A stretch of DNA of 64,000 nt from Streptomyces eurocidicus (GCF_002891295.1 NZ_LGUI01000004.1:1-64000), one strand, 5' to 3'; numbered from the stretch's first letter, positions 42,225 through 52,354 are shown. Translations and numbers: made by a program. The notes: a model not told the origin generated them from the sequence alone.

Positions 42225-43736
42225 ATGTCGGAAAACCTGCGCCGGGAAGTGTCGAAACTCGTCGACCAGGAGGTGGCCGCGATCCTGGACCGGACCGACC
42301 GCGACGTGGCCCGTACGGTCAACCGTGCGCTGGGCGTGAGCGACGGCGCCCCGGCGTTCGACACCGCCCGCTGGCAGGCCCGGCTCGGCGAGCTCCTCGC
42401 CGCCCACCACGTCCCCGGCGCCGCCCTGGCCGTGCTCGCCGACGGCGAGATCCACGAACTGGCCGCCGGCGTCCTGCACACCGGCACCGGCGTCATGGTG
42501 ACCCCGGACTCCGTGTTCCAGATCGGCTCCGTCAGCAAGGGCTACACAGCCGCCATGGTGGTCCTGCTCGCCGACGCCGGGAAGCTGGACCTCGACGCAC
42601 CGGTCGTGGACGTCCTGCCGGACTTCGCGGTCGCCGACGCCGGGGCCACCCGGACGATCACGCCGCGCCAGCTGCTCAACCACACCAGCGGCATCGAGGG
42701 CGACTACGTCAACGACACCGGCCGGGGCGACGACTGCCTGGCCCGCTACATCGAGGGCGCCCGGACCGTCGGTCTGACCAACCCGCCCGGCGTCACCATG
42801 TCGTACTCCAGCACCGCCTACAACGTCCTCGGCCGGATCGTCGAGGTGGTCACCGGCCGGACCTGGGACGAGGCGCTCAAGGAGCTGCTCCTCTCCCCGC
42901 TCGGGCTGGAGCACACCATGACCCTGCCCGAGGAGGTGCTGCGCTTCCGCGCCGCCATGGGGCACATGGGCGAGCCCGGCGAGACCCCCGTCCCCACCCC
43001 GCTCTGGAACATGCTGCCGCGCTCGGCCGGCCCGTACGGCGGGATCAGCGCGACCGCCGCCGACGTGGCCCGGTTCGCCCGCGCCTTCGTGGCCGGCGGC
43101 GCCGCGCCGGACGGCACCCGGGTGCTGCCGGCCGCCGTGGTCGACGCGATGCTGACCCGCGAGGTCGAGATGCCCGACCAGTGGTTCCTCGGCGCCCACT
43201 GGGGCCTGGGCTGGGGCCTGTTCGAGTGGGACGGCGCGCGCGGCTTCGGCCACGACGGCAGCACCTTCGGCCAGCTCGCCTATCTGCGCGCCATCCCGGA
43301 GAAGGGCTTCGCCGTCGCCCTGCTGACCAACGGCGGCGGCGCCGCGCCCAAGGTCTTCGAGACGCTCTGCCGCGAGCTCTGCGCCGGACTCGCCGGGGTC
43401 ACCATGCCCGGGTTCGCGCCGGCCGCCGAACCCCTGGCCGTGGAGACGGGACCGTTCCTCGGCAGCTACAAGCGCGAGGGCTTCCTCATGACCATCGCCG
43501 ACGGCGACGGCGGGCCGGGCACGCTGCGGCTGAGGTACGAGGGCGCGGACGGCCTGGCGGGCACCTTCGACCCGCTGGTCTGGCACCTGACCCCGGTCTC
43601 GCACACACCGGCGAAGACGGTGTTCGCCGGCCGCCGCAACGAGAAGGACGCCTGGATACCCGTGGTGTTCTACGCCCTCGCCGACGGCAGCCGGTACGTC
43701 CACTTCGGCGTCCGGGCGACGGCCAAGTCCGCCTAG
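42225..43736 (+). CDS. cytoplasmic-type serine hydrolase (beta-lactamase/esterase family)
   Basis: 503 residues without a signal peptide. SVSK (in QIGSVSKGYT) is the SxxK box, YSSTAYN the YxN box and GHDGSTFG the HxG box. A C-terminal domain of about 110 residues (from LAVETGPFLGSYKREGF) resembles the lipocalin-like extension of esterase-type members. RBS GAGGGAGA before ATG 42225. It lies downstream of the rhomboid and may share its TetR control, although a hairpin-forming repeat separates them. It is more distant from the two secreted hydrolases in this window. Confidence 0.9.
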   Translation: MSENLRREVSKLVDQEVAAILDRTDRDVARTVNRALGVSDGAPAFDTARWQARLGELLAAHHVPGAALAVLADGEIHELAAGVLHTGTGVMVTPDSVFQIGSVSKGYTAAMVVLLADAGKLDLDAPVVDVLPDFAVADAGATRTITPRQLLNHTSGIEGDYVNDTGRGDDCLARYIEGARTVGLTNPPGVTMSYSSTAYNVLGRIVEVVTGRTWDEALKELLLSPLGLEHTMTLPEEVLRFRAAMGHMGEPGETPVPTPLWNMLPRSAGPYGGISATAADVARFARAFVAGGAAPDGTRVLPAAVVDAMLTREVEMPDQWFLGAHWGLGWGLFEWDGARGFGHDGSTFGQLAYLRAIPEKGFAVALLTNGGGAAPKVFETLCRELCAGLAGVTMPGFAPAAEPLAVETGPFLGSYKREGFLMTIADGDGGPGTLRLRYEGADGLAGTFDPLVWHLTPVSHTPAKTVFAGRRNEKDAWIPVVFYALADGSRYVHFGVRATAKSA

Positions 43737-43760
43737 GCGCCTCCGGGCGCGGGTCCGGGG

Positions 43761-43786
43761 GTACGGCCGGGGGCGCCCTGCCGTAC
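43761..43786. terminator. hairpin between convergent genes
   Basis: GTACGGC (43761-43767) and GCCGTAC (43780-43786) pair perfectly around a GC-rich 12-nt loop. The site lies between the serine hydrolase stop (43736) and the convergent gene ending at 43868. Confidence 0.5.
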
Positions 43787-43867
43787 GCCCGGGCGCGCCG
43801 TGAGGGGAAGGCCGGACAGGAGTCAGGCCAGGCGCGTCACGTCGTGACCGGCGTCCGGATGTCACGC

Positions 43868-45145
43868 TCAGGGCGTAGCCAGGAAGGCCAGGGCCTCGTC
43901 CTGTGTGCCGATGTGGAACGGGAGGGCGTCGAGGAGGCGGGTCAGGTGATGGACAGCCTCAGGAGTGGTGGGACGGGCAGCCCAGTTCACCGTCCGGGCC
44001 AGGAGGCGCCCGCGGGCGTCGAGGCCGGGCCCGAGGTCCTCGGTGCGGTCGGTCAGTACGCCTGAGACGGGCACCGAGCCGGCGAGCAGGAAGCCAGGAC
44101 CGAGGTGGGTGAAGGGATCCGGACGTACGTGCCAGCCTGCCCGGCCCAGTCGCGAGCTGTGTGTGACCAGGTGGGTCATCCAGTGGCGCGGGAACAGCAG
44201 CACCCGTGCGTCCTCTTCGTGGACGACGGCCCCGCACAGAAGGGTGGCCGTGCCGGGTACGGGAGCAGGCGGTGCGGCGAAGCCCGCCACGATGTTCCCC
44301 AGCGTCTCGTACGCCTGTTGGGCGGTGCGGACACGGGCTGCGAGTTCGCCGCCGCGGTAGAGGAGGAACAGCTGTTCCGGGCGTTCCAGGGTCAGGGTGA
44401 CCGGTGTATACGTTCCCTTCTCGGGGGCGGGTTCGGCGCAGCGCGCGGCGACCGCTGCGGCCTCTCCGCCGCGTGCCGCGATCCCCACAGCCCGGTTGCC
44501 GGACCAGGCTGTCACCAGTGCGTTCACGGGCGCGGCCGCTACCCGGGCCGAACAAGACGAGGGGGCTTCGCAGACGACGTGACCGGGCGTGGCGCCGCTC
44601 AGCTCGACCAGGGCCGCGGTGACCTGGTCGAAGCCGCGGAGGAGCAGGGGCTCGGCGTGCGGGTCGAGGCGGACTGCGGTGGGTGTGCCGTGCGGTTTCA
44701 TGTCCGCGCCTGCCCGTGACAGTTCAGTGAGCAGGCGCGGGCCCAACGGCAGGCCGAGTTCTGTGGTCGTCGCGTTGTCAAGGAGCAGGACGGATGCGGG
44801 TAGCTGCCGCACGACATCCCGATTGGCGGCCAGGTCTGCCTGGAGCTGTCGGCAGAATGTGCAGTTCTCGGCCATGGAGACCGCCAGGACCGGGTGGGGA
44901 ACGCTGAGGGAGCGCATCCATGCGGGAGCGTCCTTCCCCGCGTCCGGTCCACCGGAACGGAGTACCAGTCCGGCTCCCTGCCAGGCCGCCACACACCGTG
45001 TGCAGGAGTCCTCTTGCCCGGCCGGAACGGGCGCACCGCGTGCCCAGCCCCACGCCACCGGCGACAAGAAGGCGGCTGAGGGAATATCGAGCCGCAGCAG
45101 TATCCCGCCCCTGCCGAACCCGAGCAGAGCCGTGTCGGGGTGCAA
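43868..45145 (-). CDS. thioredoxin-fold protein with CxxC motifs, unknown function
   Basis: About 425 residues. There are two Cys pairs: SCTRCVAAW early and SMAENCTFCRQLQADL, the latter placed like a thioredoxin active site (strand VLAVSMAENCTFC). The C-terminal half (LERPEQLFLLYRGGEL, then ATLLCGAVVHEEDARVLLFP) looks like a second domain of alpha/beta type; I cannot name it. The only start at the 5' end of this frame is TTG 45145 without a good ribosome site. A neighbouring frame opens with ATG 45255 and reads MAAKGLFALEPQPEISRLPG, so the true N-terminus may lie there with a shift near a CCCC run at about 45151. Codon bias is weaker than in neighbours. It is divergent from the NRPS. Confidence 0.6.
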   Translation of the reverse strand: MHPDTALLGFGRGGILLRLDIPSAAFLSPVAWGWARGAPVPAGQEDSCTRCVAAWQGAGLVLRSGGPDAGKDAPAWMRSLSVPHPVLAVSMAENCTFCRQLQADLAANRDVVRQLPASVLLLDNATTTELGLPLGPRLLTELSRAGADMKPHGTPTAVRLDPHAEPLLLRGFDQVTAALVELSGATPGHVVCEAPSSCSARVAAAPVNALVTAWSGNRAVGIAARGGEAAAVAARCAEPAPEKGTYTPVTLTLERPEQLFLLYRGGELAARVRTAQQAYETLGNIVAGFAAPPAPVPGTATLLCGAVVHEEDARVLLFPRHWMTHLVTHSSRLGRAGWHVRPDPFTHLGPGFLLAGSVPVSGVLTDRTEDLGPGLDARGRLLARTVNWAARPTTPEAVHHLTRLLDALPFHIGTQDEALAFLATP

Positions 45146-45530
45146 TTCCGCCGGGGAGAATCGTGACTGTGACGGTCAACCTCAGGCCAGAACCTTCCGG
45201 GCAGCCGGGATATTTCCGGCTGTGGTTCAAGGGCGAAGAGTCCTTTTGCGGCCATCCATGAGGGGTGTTCGAGTCAAACCGATCGATTGCCGGGCGCTCG
45301 GACGGATGTCTGTACTTTTCCCTCGCTCTTGTCTGGTGAAGATCCATTCGCTGTGCCCTCGCGCCCTCGTGCCGGAGAGGCGCGAGAGCGCGACGGAACA
45401 GTGTCAGAAGGGGGAGAACGGCGCATGATCGCGACCGGCGGGAAGACCCCTGCGGCGCGAGCCCGATCCCCTGAACCCTCGGTGCGCCCGACCGGCGTAC
45501 GCCTCACCCCGACCAGCTGAGGAAGAGTTC

Positions 45531-48500
45531 ATGACCGCACGACTCCCGCTCACCGCCTACCAGCGGGACATCTGGTTCTCCGACACACTCGCCCCGGACT
45601 CGCCGCAGTTCTCGATCGCACTGCGGGAGCGATTCTCCGGCCAGGTCGACCTGGCCGTACTGACCACCGCGGTCCGCTACGTCCTGGCGCACAACGACGC
45701 GTTACGCATCCGCTTCGGCAGCACCGACGGCCGGCCCTACCAGTGGCTGGAGCCCGAGGAGCCGCAGCTGTCGGTGCTGGACCTCCGGTCCGAGCCCGAC
45801 CCGGCGGCCGCCTGCCTGGCCTGGGCGGAGGAGAGCAGGTCACGACGGCTGCCGCTGCTGGGCGCGCGGCTCTACCGGGCGGCGCTGCTGCGCGCGAGCG
45901 ACACCGTCGTGCACTTCCAGCTCCTCGTGCACCACCTGCTCTCGGACGGCTGGTCGCTGAACGAGTTCAGGAAGCAGGTCCTGCTGCGCTACGCGGAGCT
46001 GATCCGCGGCGAGGAGACGTCCGGTACGGCCGTGACGTCCTTCACGGACTTCATCGACGGCGACAGCCGCTACCGCGAGTCCGAGGCGTACGCGCGCGAC
46101 CGGCGGTACGTGCTCGACACCCTGTCCGGAGTCGAGCCCCGGCTGTTCACCAGGAAGGACCCCGACGCCCCGCTGCGCAGCGTGCGCACCTCCTTCACCG
46201 TCGAGGGCGAGGTTATCGACCGGATCGTGGCCGGCGGGATCTCCCCCTTCTCCGCCGTCGTCGCGGCCTTCGGCGTCGCTCTGGCGAGCCTGCACGGGGC
46301 CGGCGAAGCGGTGATCGGCATCCCGCTGCTCAACCGCCACTCGGACGCGGAACGCCAGGCATTCGGCCTGTTCACCAATGTGCTGCCGCTGCGCGTCCGG
46401 ACCGACGGCCGCCCCTCGATGTCCGAACTGGCCAAGCAGGTGAGGGCCTCGACCCGGGGGCTCCAGGAGCACCAGCGGGTCCCGCTCGCGGACGTCCTGC
46501 GCGAGCGCTCGACCACGGGCTCCGAGCGGCTGTTCGACGTCACGATCAGCAATCTGCGCTTTCCCGCGCCGCCGGGCGTGCCGGGCGTGTCGGTGCGGGG
46601 CGACTTCCTCCTGGAACTGCTGGAGACCGAAGCGCTGGCGATCACCCTCCACGCCTACGAAGGCGTCAGCGAGCTGCGGATCGAGCTCGTCCACGACGCG
46701 GACGTCTTCGACGAGCGCCTTCCCGTGGACACGCTCGTCGAGGCGGTACGCGCGCTGCTCCGGCAGACCGCCGACCGGCCGGACGGCCCGGTCGAGACGC
46801 CGCCCGGCCTGTCCGGCGCGCTGACCGGGCCGGCGGAGAGCGCCGGGCGGCCGGAACCCGAGGCGGCCGCCACGGAGTCCGGCGACGGCAGCCCCCGCAC
46901 CGCGACGGAGGCCGAACTGGCCGAGATCTGGGCGGAAGTGCTGGACGTCCCCTCGGTCGGCGTCCACGACAACTACTTCGTCCTCGGCGGCGACTCGATC
47001 ACGATGCTGCGCATCCGCGCGGGCGGCGAGCGGCGGGGCATCCACTTCACCCTCACCGACATCATCAAGGGCCCCACGGTGGCGGAACTGGCCACCCGGG
47101 CGGTCCGGGGCGCCGCGGGCGCGCCCACCACGGCCGCCGTCGCCCCGTTCGCCCTCGTACCCGCGGTGGACCGGGGCCGGCTCACGGCCTTCGCGGACGC
47201 CTTCCCCCTGACCCGGGTGCAGCTCGGGCTGCTCTACCACAGCCGCCGGCACGAGAACTCGGCCGTCTACAACGACGTGTTCCAGTACTCCATCGGCGCG
47301 GCCTGGCACGAGGCGGAGTTCCGGACGGCCTTCGCCCGGCTGGTCGAGCGCCACCCGGTGCTGCGCTCCTCGCTGGACCTGGCCGCCTACTCCCAGCCCC
47401 TGCAGCTCGTACACCACCGGGTCCCGGACGCCCTCGACGTCGTGGACCTGCGCGGGCTGCCGGACGAGGAGGCCGCCACCGCGATCCGCGCGCACATCGA
47501 CGAACGGCGCTTCATCCGCTACGAGTTCGCGCAGGCGCCCCTCTACCTCTTCCGGGCGCACGTCCTCGCGGACTCCGTGGAACTGGTGTTCAGCTTCCAC
47601 CACGCGCTCCTCGACGGCGGCAGCGTCGCCAACCTGATCACCGAGCTCCTCCAGGACTACGCGCACGGCATCGGCGCGGACATCCCGGCGGTCCCGGACC
47701 TCGACCTCCCCTCGCCGGCCGACCACGTCCGCGAAGAACTCCTCGCCCTGGACTCGGCGGACAGCCGGGCGTACTGGCGGCAGGCCCTGAGCGGGGTGAC
47801 GCCGCCCCAGCTGGACGGCTTACGCCTGGCCGAGGCCCCGGGCCGGACCGGACTCGTGGTCCACGACACCGAGCTCCCCGCGGCCGTCCAGGCGTCGGCC
47901 CGGAGCTTCGCCCGGGAGCACGAACTCCCCCTGAAGTCGGTCCTCCTCGCCGCGTACTGCCTGACGATGGGCTCGCGCTTCTCCACCCGGGACTTCGTCA
48001 CCGGCCTGGTCACCCACGGACGGCCCGAACTCCCCGACGCGGAGCGCACGGCCGGCCTGTTCCTGAACACCATGCCCGTCCGGGCGGACCTCGCCGACCG
48101 CACCTGGCTGGAGACGGTCCGCGCCCTCTTCGCCCAGGAACAGGAGAGCCACCCGCACCGCCGCTACCCGCTGAGCGCCATCCAGAACGACGAGGGCGCC
48201 GAATTCGCCCTGGAGTCCGCCTTCAACTACGTCCACTTCCACCAGCTGACCTCGGTGCTGAGCCTGCCCGAGATCCGGCTCCTGGACTTCCGGACGTGGG
48301 AGGAGACCAACTTCAAGATCCTGGTCAACGTCTACGTCGACCCGCTCGACGAGAACATCAAGCTGCGCGCCGACTTCGACGGCACCGTCTTCACGCCCGA
48401 ACAGGCGGAGCTGTTCACCGACACCTTCGTCCGGGTGCTGCGCCGGATGACCGAACGCCCCACGGAGACCGCGGACTTCGGCTTCCTGGCACCGGAACCG

Positions 48501-51185
48501 GCCGCCCCGGCACCCGTGACCGGGGAACCGCGGGACGTGGTGACCCTCTTCGCCGAGCAGACCGCGCGCACACCCGACGCGGTTGCGGTGGCCTTCGATG
48601 GCGGCCGGTGGACCTACGGGGAGCTGGCGCGGGCCGCCGACCGGGTGGCCGGGCACCTGCGCGCCGCCGGCACCGTGACCGGCGACCGGGTGGCCGTCGC
48701 ACTCGACCGCTCACCGGAACTGATCGCGGTGGTCCTGGGCATCGCCAAGGCCGGCGCGGCCTGCGTGCCGCTGGACACCGCCTATCCGGTGGAGCGGCTG
48801 CGCACCATGCTGGAGCAGGCCCGGCCCGTCCGGATCGTCACCGACGACGCCCACGCCCGGCTGGCCGGCGACCCGGACCTCCTGCTGCCGGTCGCGACCG
48901 TGACCGCCCAGGACCACCCGGACGGACCGGCCCCGGCGCCGGTGGCGATCTCGCCGCAGGACATCGCCTATGTCCTCTTCACCTCGGGCTCCACCGGAGT
49001 GCCCAAGGGCGTCCGGATGCCGCACCGTTCGCTCGCCAACCTGATCGCCTGGCAGAACGCCGCGCCCAGCGCCGCACCCGGCGCCACCACCCTGCAGTTC
49101 GCGCCGCTCAGCTTCGACGTCTCCTTCCAGGAGATCTTCTCCACGCTGACCTCCGGCGGTGTGCTCCGGCTCGTCTCCGAGGCACAGCGGCGGGACGCGC
49201 GGGCCCTGCTCGACCTGCTGGACACGGCCCGGGTGGAGCGGGTCTTCCTGCCCTACGTCGCGCTCCAGCAGCTCGCCGAGACCGCGAACGCGCTGGGCCG
49301 GACCCCGGGCCACCTCAAGGTCGTCGTCTCCTCCGGCGAACAACTGCGGGTCACCGAGGAGATCCGGCGGCTGTGCGCGGCCCTGCCCGGCGTGATCCTG
49401 GAGAACCAGTACGGCCCGACCGAGTCGCACGTCGTCACCAGCTTCACCATGACCGGACCGGCGAGCACGTTCCCGCCGCTGCCCCCCATCGGCTCGCCGA
49501 TCGCGGGCTGCGCGGTGCACGTGCTCGACGAGCGGCTGCGCCCCGTACCCGCCGGCGTCCGGGGCGAGATCTACCTGGACGGCGCCTGCCTGGCCGAGGG
49601 CTACCTCGCGGGCGGGGAGCAGACCGCCGAGCGGTTCCTGCCGCACCCGTTCACCGGTCAGGGCTCCCTCTACCGCACCGGTGACCTCGGCCGGGTACTG
49701 CCCGGCGGAGACGTCCTCTTCCTCGGCCGGGCGGACAGCCAGCTGAAGGTGCGCGGCTTCCGTGTGGAGCCCGCCGAGGTGGAACTCGCCGTCACCGGCC
49801 GGCCGGACCTCTTCCCCGGCATCCGCGAGGCCGCCGTCGTCGCACGCCGGCGGGAGGGGACGGACTCGTTCCTCGCCGCCTTCCTCGTCGCGGACGGCAC
49901 CGACACGGTGCCCGCCGACCTGGAGGCGATACGCGCCGGCCTGCGCCGCACGCTGCCCGAGCACATGGTCCCCTCGCACCTCCAGTGGCTGCCGGACCTG
50001 CCGCTCACCCCCAGCGGCAAGCGCGACGACGCGGCGCTGCGCCGGATCCCCCTGCACACCGACGCGCCGGACGACGCGGCCGCGCCCCGTGACGAGTACG
50101 AGCGGACGCTCGCCGGGATCCTCGCCGAACTGCTCCACCTGCCCGCCGTGGGAGTCCACGGCGACTTCTTCGACCTGGGCGGCACCTCGCTCACCGCGAT
50201 GCGCCTGGTCGTGCTGATCAAGCAGCGGTACGGGGTGGACATCCCCATGTCACGGTTCGTCACCACGCCCACGGTCGCCGGCCTCGCCGAACTGCTGCGC
50301 TCCGGCGGGGCGCACTCCGCGTTCGACCCGCTGGTGCCTTTCCGCGCCGAGGGCACCCGTCCCCCGATGTTCTTCGTGCACCCGGCCGGCGGCAATGTGC
50401 TGTGCTTCGCCCAGCTGGCCAAGCACCTCCCCGCCGACCAGCCCTTCTACGGACTCCAGGCGCCCGGGACCGAGCTGGGCAGCGAGCCCCTCCGCTCGGT
50501 GGAGGAGCTGGCGGCCGGCTATCTGAAGGCGATCCGGGCCGTGCAGCCGCACGGGCCGTACACCCTGGGCGGGTGGTCCTTCGGCGGCTTCGTCGCCCTG
50601 GACATGGCCCGGCAGCTCAAGGAGGAGGGCGAGAGCACCGCCAACGTGTTTCTGCTGGACACGGTGGCGCTGGAACCCGGCAAGATCAGCAGCATCGGTG
50701 ACGACGCCCTGCTGACCTGGTTCTTCTGGGAGCTGCTGTTCCTGGAGCTCGGCGGCGAGTCGCCCGAGGCGCACATCCCCAGGCACCTGGACGACCTGGA
50801 CGAGAAGTTCGAGTTCATCGCGCAACGGGGCGTGGACCTGGGCGTACTGCCGCCCGGCAGCTCGGCGGCGATCGTACGCCGGCTGTTCCGGGTGTACGCG
50901 GCGAACTGGCAGTCGGCCCTGAACTACAGCACGAAGACGTTCGACGTGGACTTCACGCTGATGCGTGCCTCACAGCCGCTGCCCCAGGTGCTGCTCGACA
51001 TGCACACCACCGCGGGCACCCTGCACCGGGACCCCCACAACGGCTGGGACGACCGTACGACGGGCGAGCTGACCGTGGTCGAGGTGCCCGGCGACCACCT
51101 GCTCATCATGGAGGAGCCCTACGTGCCGGTGATGGCCGCGAAGATCATGCGGATGGTGGACGAGGCCGCGGGCGGTGCCCGGTGA
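45531..51185 (+). CDS. NRPS, C-T-C-A-T-TE; first module lacks its adenylation domain
   Basis: 1884 residues. C1 (about 5-425) has the active HHxxxDG at 134-140 (HHLLSDG). A 45-residue Pro/Glu linker leads straight to T1 (GGDS, Ser489), with no adenylation domain. C2 (about 550-985) has HHALLDG at 690-696. The A domain (about 1000-1500) contains TSGSTGVPKG and FDVSFQEI; read by eye the pocket is D-V-Q-F-V-S-Q-V-V, close to proline codes (DVQFIAHVV). T2 has GGTS (Ser1553). The TE has GGWSFGG (Ser1683). The start has GAGGAAGAG upstream. Two TTA codons (45702 and 47820) suggest bldA dependence. It overlaps the monooxygenase by 4 nt. It probably makes an N-acyl-Thr-Pro chain with Thr supplied in trans. 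Confidence 0.93.
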   Translation: MTARLPLTAYQRDIWFSDTLAPDSPQFSIALRERFSGQVDLAVLTTAVRYVLAHNDALRIRFGSTDGRPYQWLEPEEPQLSVLDLRSEPDPAAACLAWAEESRSRRLPLLGARLYRAALLRASDTVVHFQLLVHHLLSDGWSLNEFRKQVLLRYAELIRGEETSGTAVTSFTDFIDGDSRYRESEAYARDRRYVLDTLSGVEPRLFTRKDPDAPLRSVRTSFTVEGEVIDRIVAGGISPFSAVVAAFGVALASLHGAGEAVIGIPLLNRHSDAERQAFGLFTNVLPLRVRTDGRPSMSELAKQVRASTRGLQEHQRVPLADVLRERSTTGSERLFDVTISNLRFPAPPGVPGVSVRGDFLLELLETEALAITLHAYEGVSELRIELVHDADVFDERLPVDTLVEAVRALLRQTADRPDGPVETPPGLSGALTGPAESAGRPEPEAAATESGDGSPRTATEAELAEIWAEVLDVPSVGVHDNYFVLGGDSITMLRIRAGGERRGIHFTLTDIIKGPTVAELATRAVRGAAGAPTTAAVAPFALVPAVDRGRLTAFADAFPLTRVQLGLLYHSRRHENSAVYNDVFQYSIGAAWHEAEFRTAFARLVERHPVLRSSLDLAAYSQPLQLVHHRVPDALDVVDLRGLPDEEAATAIRAHIDERRFIRYEFAQAPLYLFRAHVLADSVELVFSFHHALLDGGSVANLITELLQDYAHGIGADIPAVPDLDLPSPADHVREELLALDSADSRAYWRQALSGVTPPQLDGLRLAEAPGRTGLVVHDTELPAAVQASARSFAREHELPLKSVLLAAYCLTMGSRFSTRDFVTGLVTHGRPELPDAERTAGLFLNTMPVRADLADRTWLETVRALFAQEQESHPHRRYPLSAIQNDEGAEFALESAFNYVHFHQLTSVLSLPEIRLLDFRTWEETNFKILVNVYVDPLDENIKLRADFDGTVFTPEQAELFTDTFVRVLRRMTERPTETADFGFLAPEPAAPAPVTGEPRDVVTLFAEQTARTPDAVAVAFDGGRWTYGELARAADRVAGHLRAAGTVTGDRVAVALDRSPELIAVVLGIAKAGAACVPLDTAYPVERLRTMLEQARPVRIVTDDAHARLAGDPDLLLPVATVTAQDHPDGPAPAPVAISPQDIAYVLFTSGSTGVPKGVRMPHRSLANLIAWQNAAPSAAPGATTLQFAPLSFDVSFQEIFSTLTSGGVLRLVSEAQRRDARALLDLLDTARVERVFLPYVALQQLAETANALGRTPGHLKVVVSSGEQLRVTEEIRRLCAALPGVILENQYGPTESHVVTSFTMTGPASTFPPLPPIGSPIAGCAVHVLDERLRPVPAGVRGEIYLDGACLAEGYLAGGEQTAERFLPHPFTGQGSLYRTGDLGRVLPGGDVLFLGRADSQLKVRGFRVEPAEVELAVTGRPDLFPGIREAAVVARRREGTDSFLAAFLVADGTDTVPADLEAIRAGLRRTLPEHMVPSHLQWLPDLPLTPSGKRDDAALRRIPLHTDAPDDAAAPRDEYERTLAGILAELLHLPAVGVHGDFFDLGGTSLTAMRLVVLIKQRYGVDIPMSRFVTTPTVAGLAELLRSGGAHSAFDPLVPFRAEGTRPPMFFVHPAGGNVLCFAQLAKHLPADQPFYGLQAPGTELGSEPLRSVEELAAGYLKAIRAVQPHGPYTLGGWSFGGFVALDMARQLKEEGESTANVFLLDTVALEPGKISSIGDDALLTWFFWELLFLELGGESPEAHIPRHLDDLDEKFEFIAQRGVDLGVLPPGSSAAIVRRLFRVYAANWQSALNYSTKTFDVDFTLMRASQPLPQVLLDMHTTAGTLHRDPHNGWDDRTTGELTVVEVPGDHLLIMEEPYVPVMAAKIMRMVDEAAGGAR

Positions 51186-52354
51186 CCCGGGGACCGCTCA
51201 AGGCGATCGTCGTCGGCGCGGGCATCGGCGGGCTGACCACCGCCATCGCCCTCCGCCGGGTCGGCGTCGACGTGGAGGTGTACGAGCGCGCCGGCGAGCT
51301 GCGGGCCACCGGATCGGCGCTGTCGGTCATGGCCAACGCCGTCAGCGCGCTGGGCGGCCTGGGCATCGACCTGCGCCTGGAACGCCACGGCCGGCGGATC
51401 GAACTGTTCCAGATCAGGACCGGCCAGGGCCGGCTGATCAGGACGCTGCCGTTCCCCGACGCCTGCCGCCGGGTGGGCGCCCCGAGCTTCTGCGTCAGCC
51501 GCCCCGACCTGCAACGGGCGCTGCTGGCCGAGGCCGGGGACTGCCCGGTCGAACTGGGCGCGGTGGCCACCGGCTTCACCCAGTCCGACAGCGGGGCCGA
51601 GGTCACGTTCGAGGACGGCCGGGTGGCCCGCGGCGACGTGCTGATCGGCGCCGACGGCTTCCACTCCGCCGTCCGGCGGCAGCTGGCCGGACTGGACGAC
51701 GCCCGTGACGGCGGCTATGTGTGCTGGCTGGGCATCGTCCCCTTCCGGCACCCGCGCTTCAGGCCCGGCTACGTCGGCCACTACTGGGGCAGCGGCCAGC
51801 GGTTCGGACTGATCGACGTCGGCGGCGGCCGGGCCTACTGGTGGGGCACCCGGAACATGCCCCCCGAAGCCTCGCACAACTGGCGCGGAGGCAAGGGAGA
51901 GATCCTGCGCGCCTACGAGGGCTGGGCCGACGAGGTACGGGAGGTCATCCGGGTCACTCCGGAGGAGGACATCATCGCGGTGCCCGCCCAGGACCGGCCC
52001 TTCCTGGAGAACTGGGGCCGGGGCCGGGTGACGCTGCTGGGCGACGCCGCGCACCCCATGCTGACCAGCCTCGGCCAGGGCGCCGCGGTGGCGATCGAGG
52101 ACGCGGTCGTACTGGCCGAGTGCCTCAGGACGGCCACCGACCCCGCCCGGGCCCTGCGCCGGTACGAGGACCTGCGCCGGGAGCGGACCCGGGAGCTCGT
52201 CACGGCCTCGCGCGCGGCGAGCGACTCCCAGCACCTGGAGAACCCGCTGCGCCGCACCGTCCGGGACCTCCGGCTGCGGTGCGCGTCGCGGCGGTCGCTG
52301 CTGGAACGGGACACCGCCATGCTCACCTTCCCACCCGTACCGGCCGCGTCATGA
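51182..52354 (+). CDS. FAD-dependent monooxygenase
   Basis: 390 residues of the class A flavoprotein monooxygenase (PHBH) fold: GAGIGGLTTAIAL (dinucleotide-binding), VLIGADGFHSAVR (DG motif) and LLGDAAHPMLTSLGQGAAV (GD motif). GTG 51182 overlaps the NRPS stop (GTGA), and its own stop overlaps the next start (ATGA), so the three are translationally coupled. In bacterial pyrrolizidine pathways (PxaB, LgnC, BraC) a monooxygenase of this type oxidises the bicyclic product released by the NRPS and triggers ring contraction. That role is inferred here from context and not from signature residues. Confidence 0.9.
   Translation: MTRGPLKAIVVGAGIGGLTTAIALRRVGVDVEVYERAGELRATGSALSVMANAVSALGGLGIDLRLERHGRRIELFQIRTGQGRLIRTLPFPDACRRVGAPSFCVSRPDLQRALLAEAGDCPVELGAVATGFTQSDSGAEVTFEDGRVARGDVLIGADGFHSAVRRQLAGLDDARDGGYVCWLGIVPFRHPRFRPGYVGHYWGSGQRFGLIDVGGGRAYWWGTRNMPPEASHNWRGGKGEILRAYEGWADEVREVIRVTPEEDIIAVPAQDRPFLENWGRGRVTLLGDAAHPMLTSLGQGAAVAIEDAVVLAECLRTATDPARALRRYEDLRRERTRELVTASRAASDSQHLENPLRRTVRDLRLRCASRRSLLERDTAMLTFPPVPAAS

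Noticed and set aside
45743..49684. A 1313-codon open frame on the same strand as the NRPS but in another frame
   Set aside because: Arg/Pro/Gly-rich with no motifs; the NRPS frame shows every C, T and A core motif.
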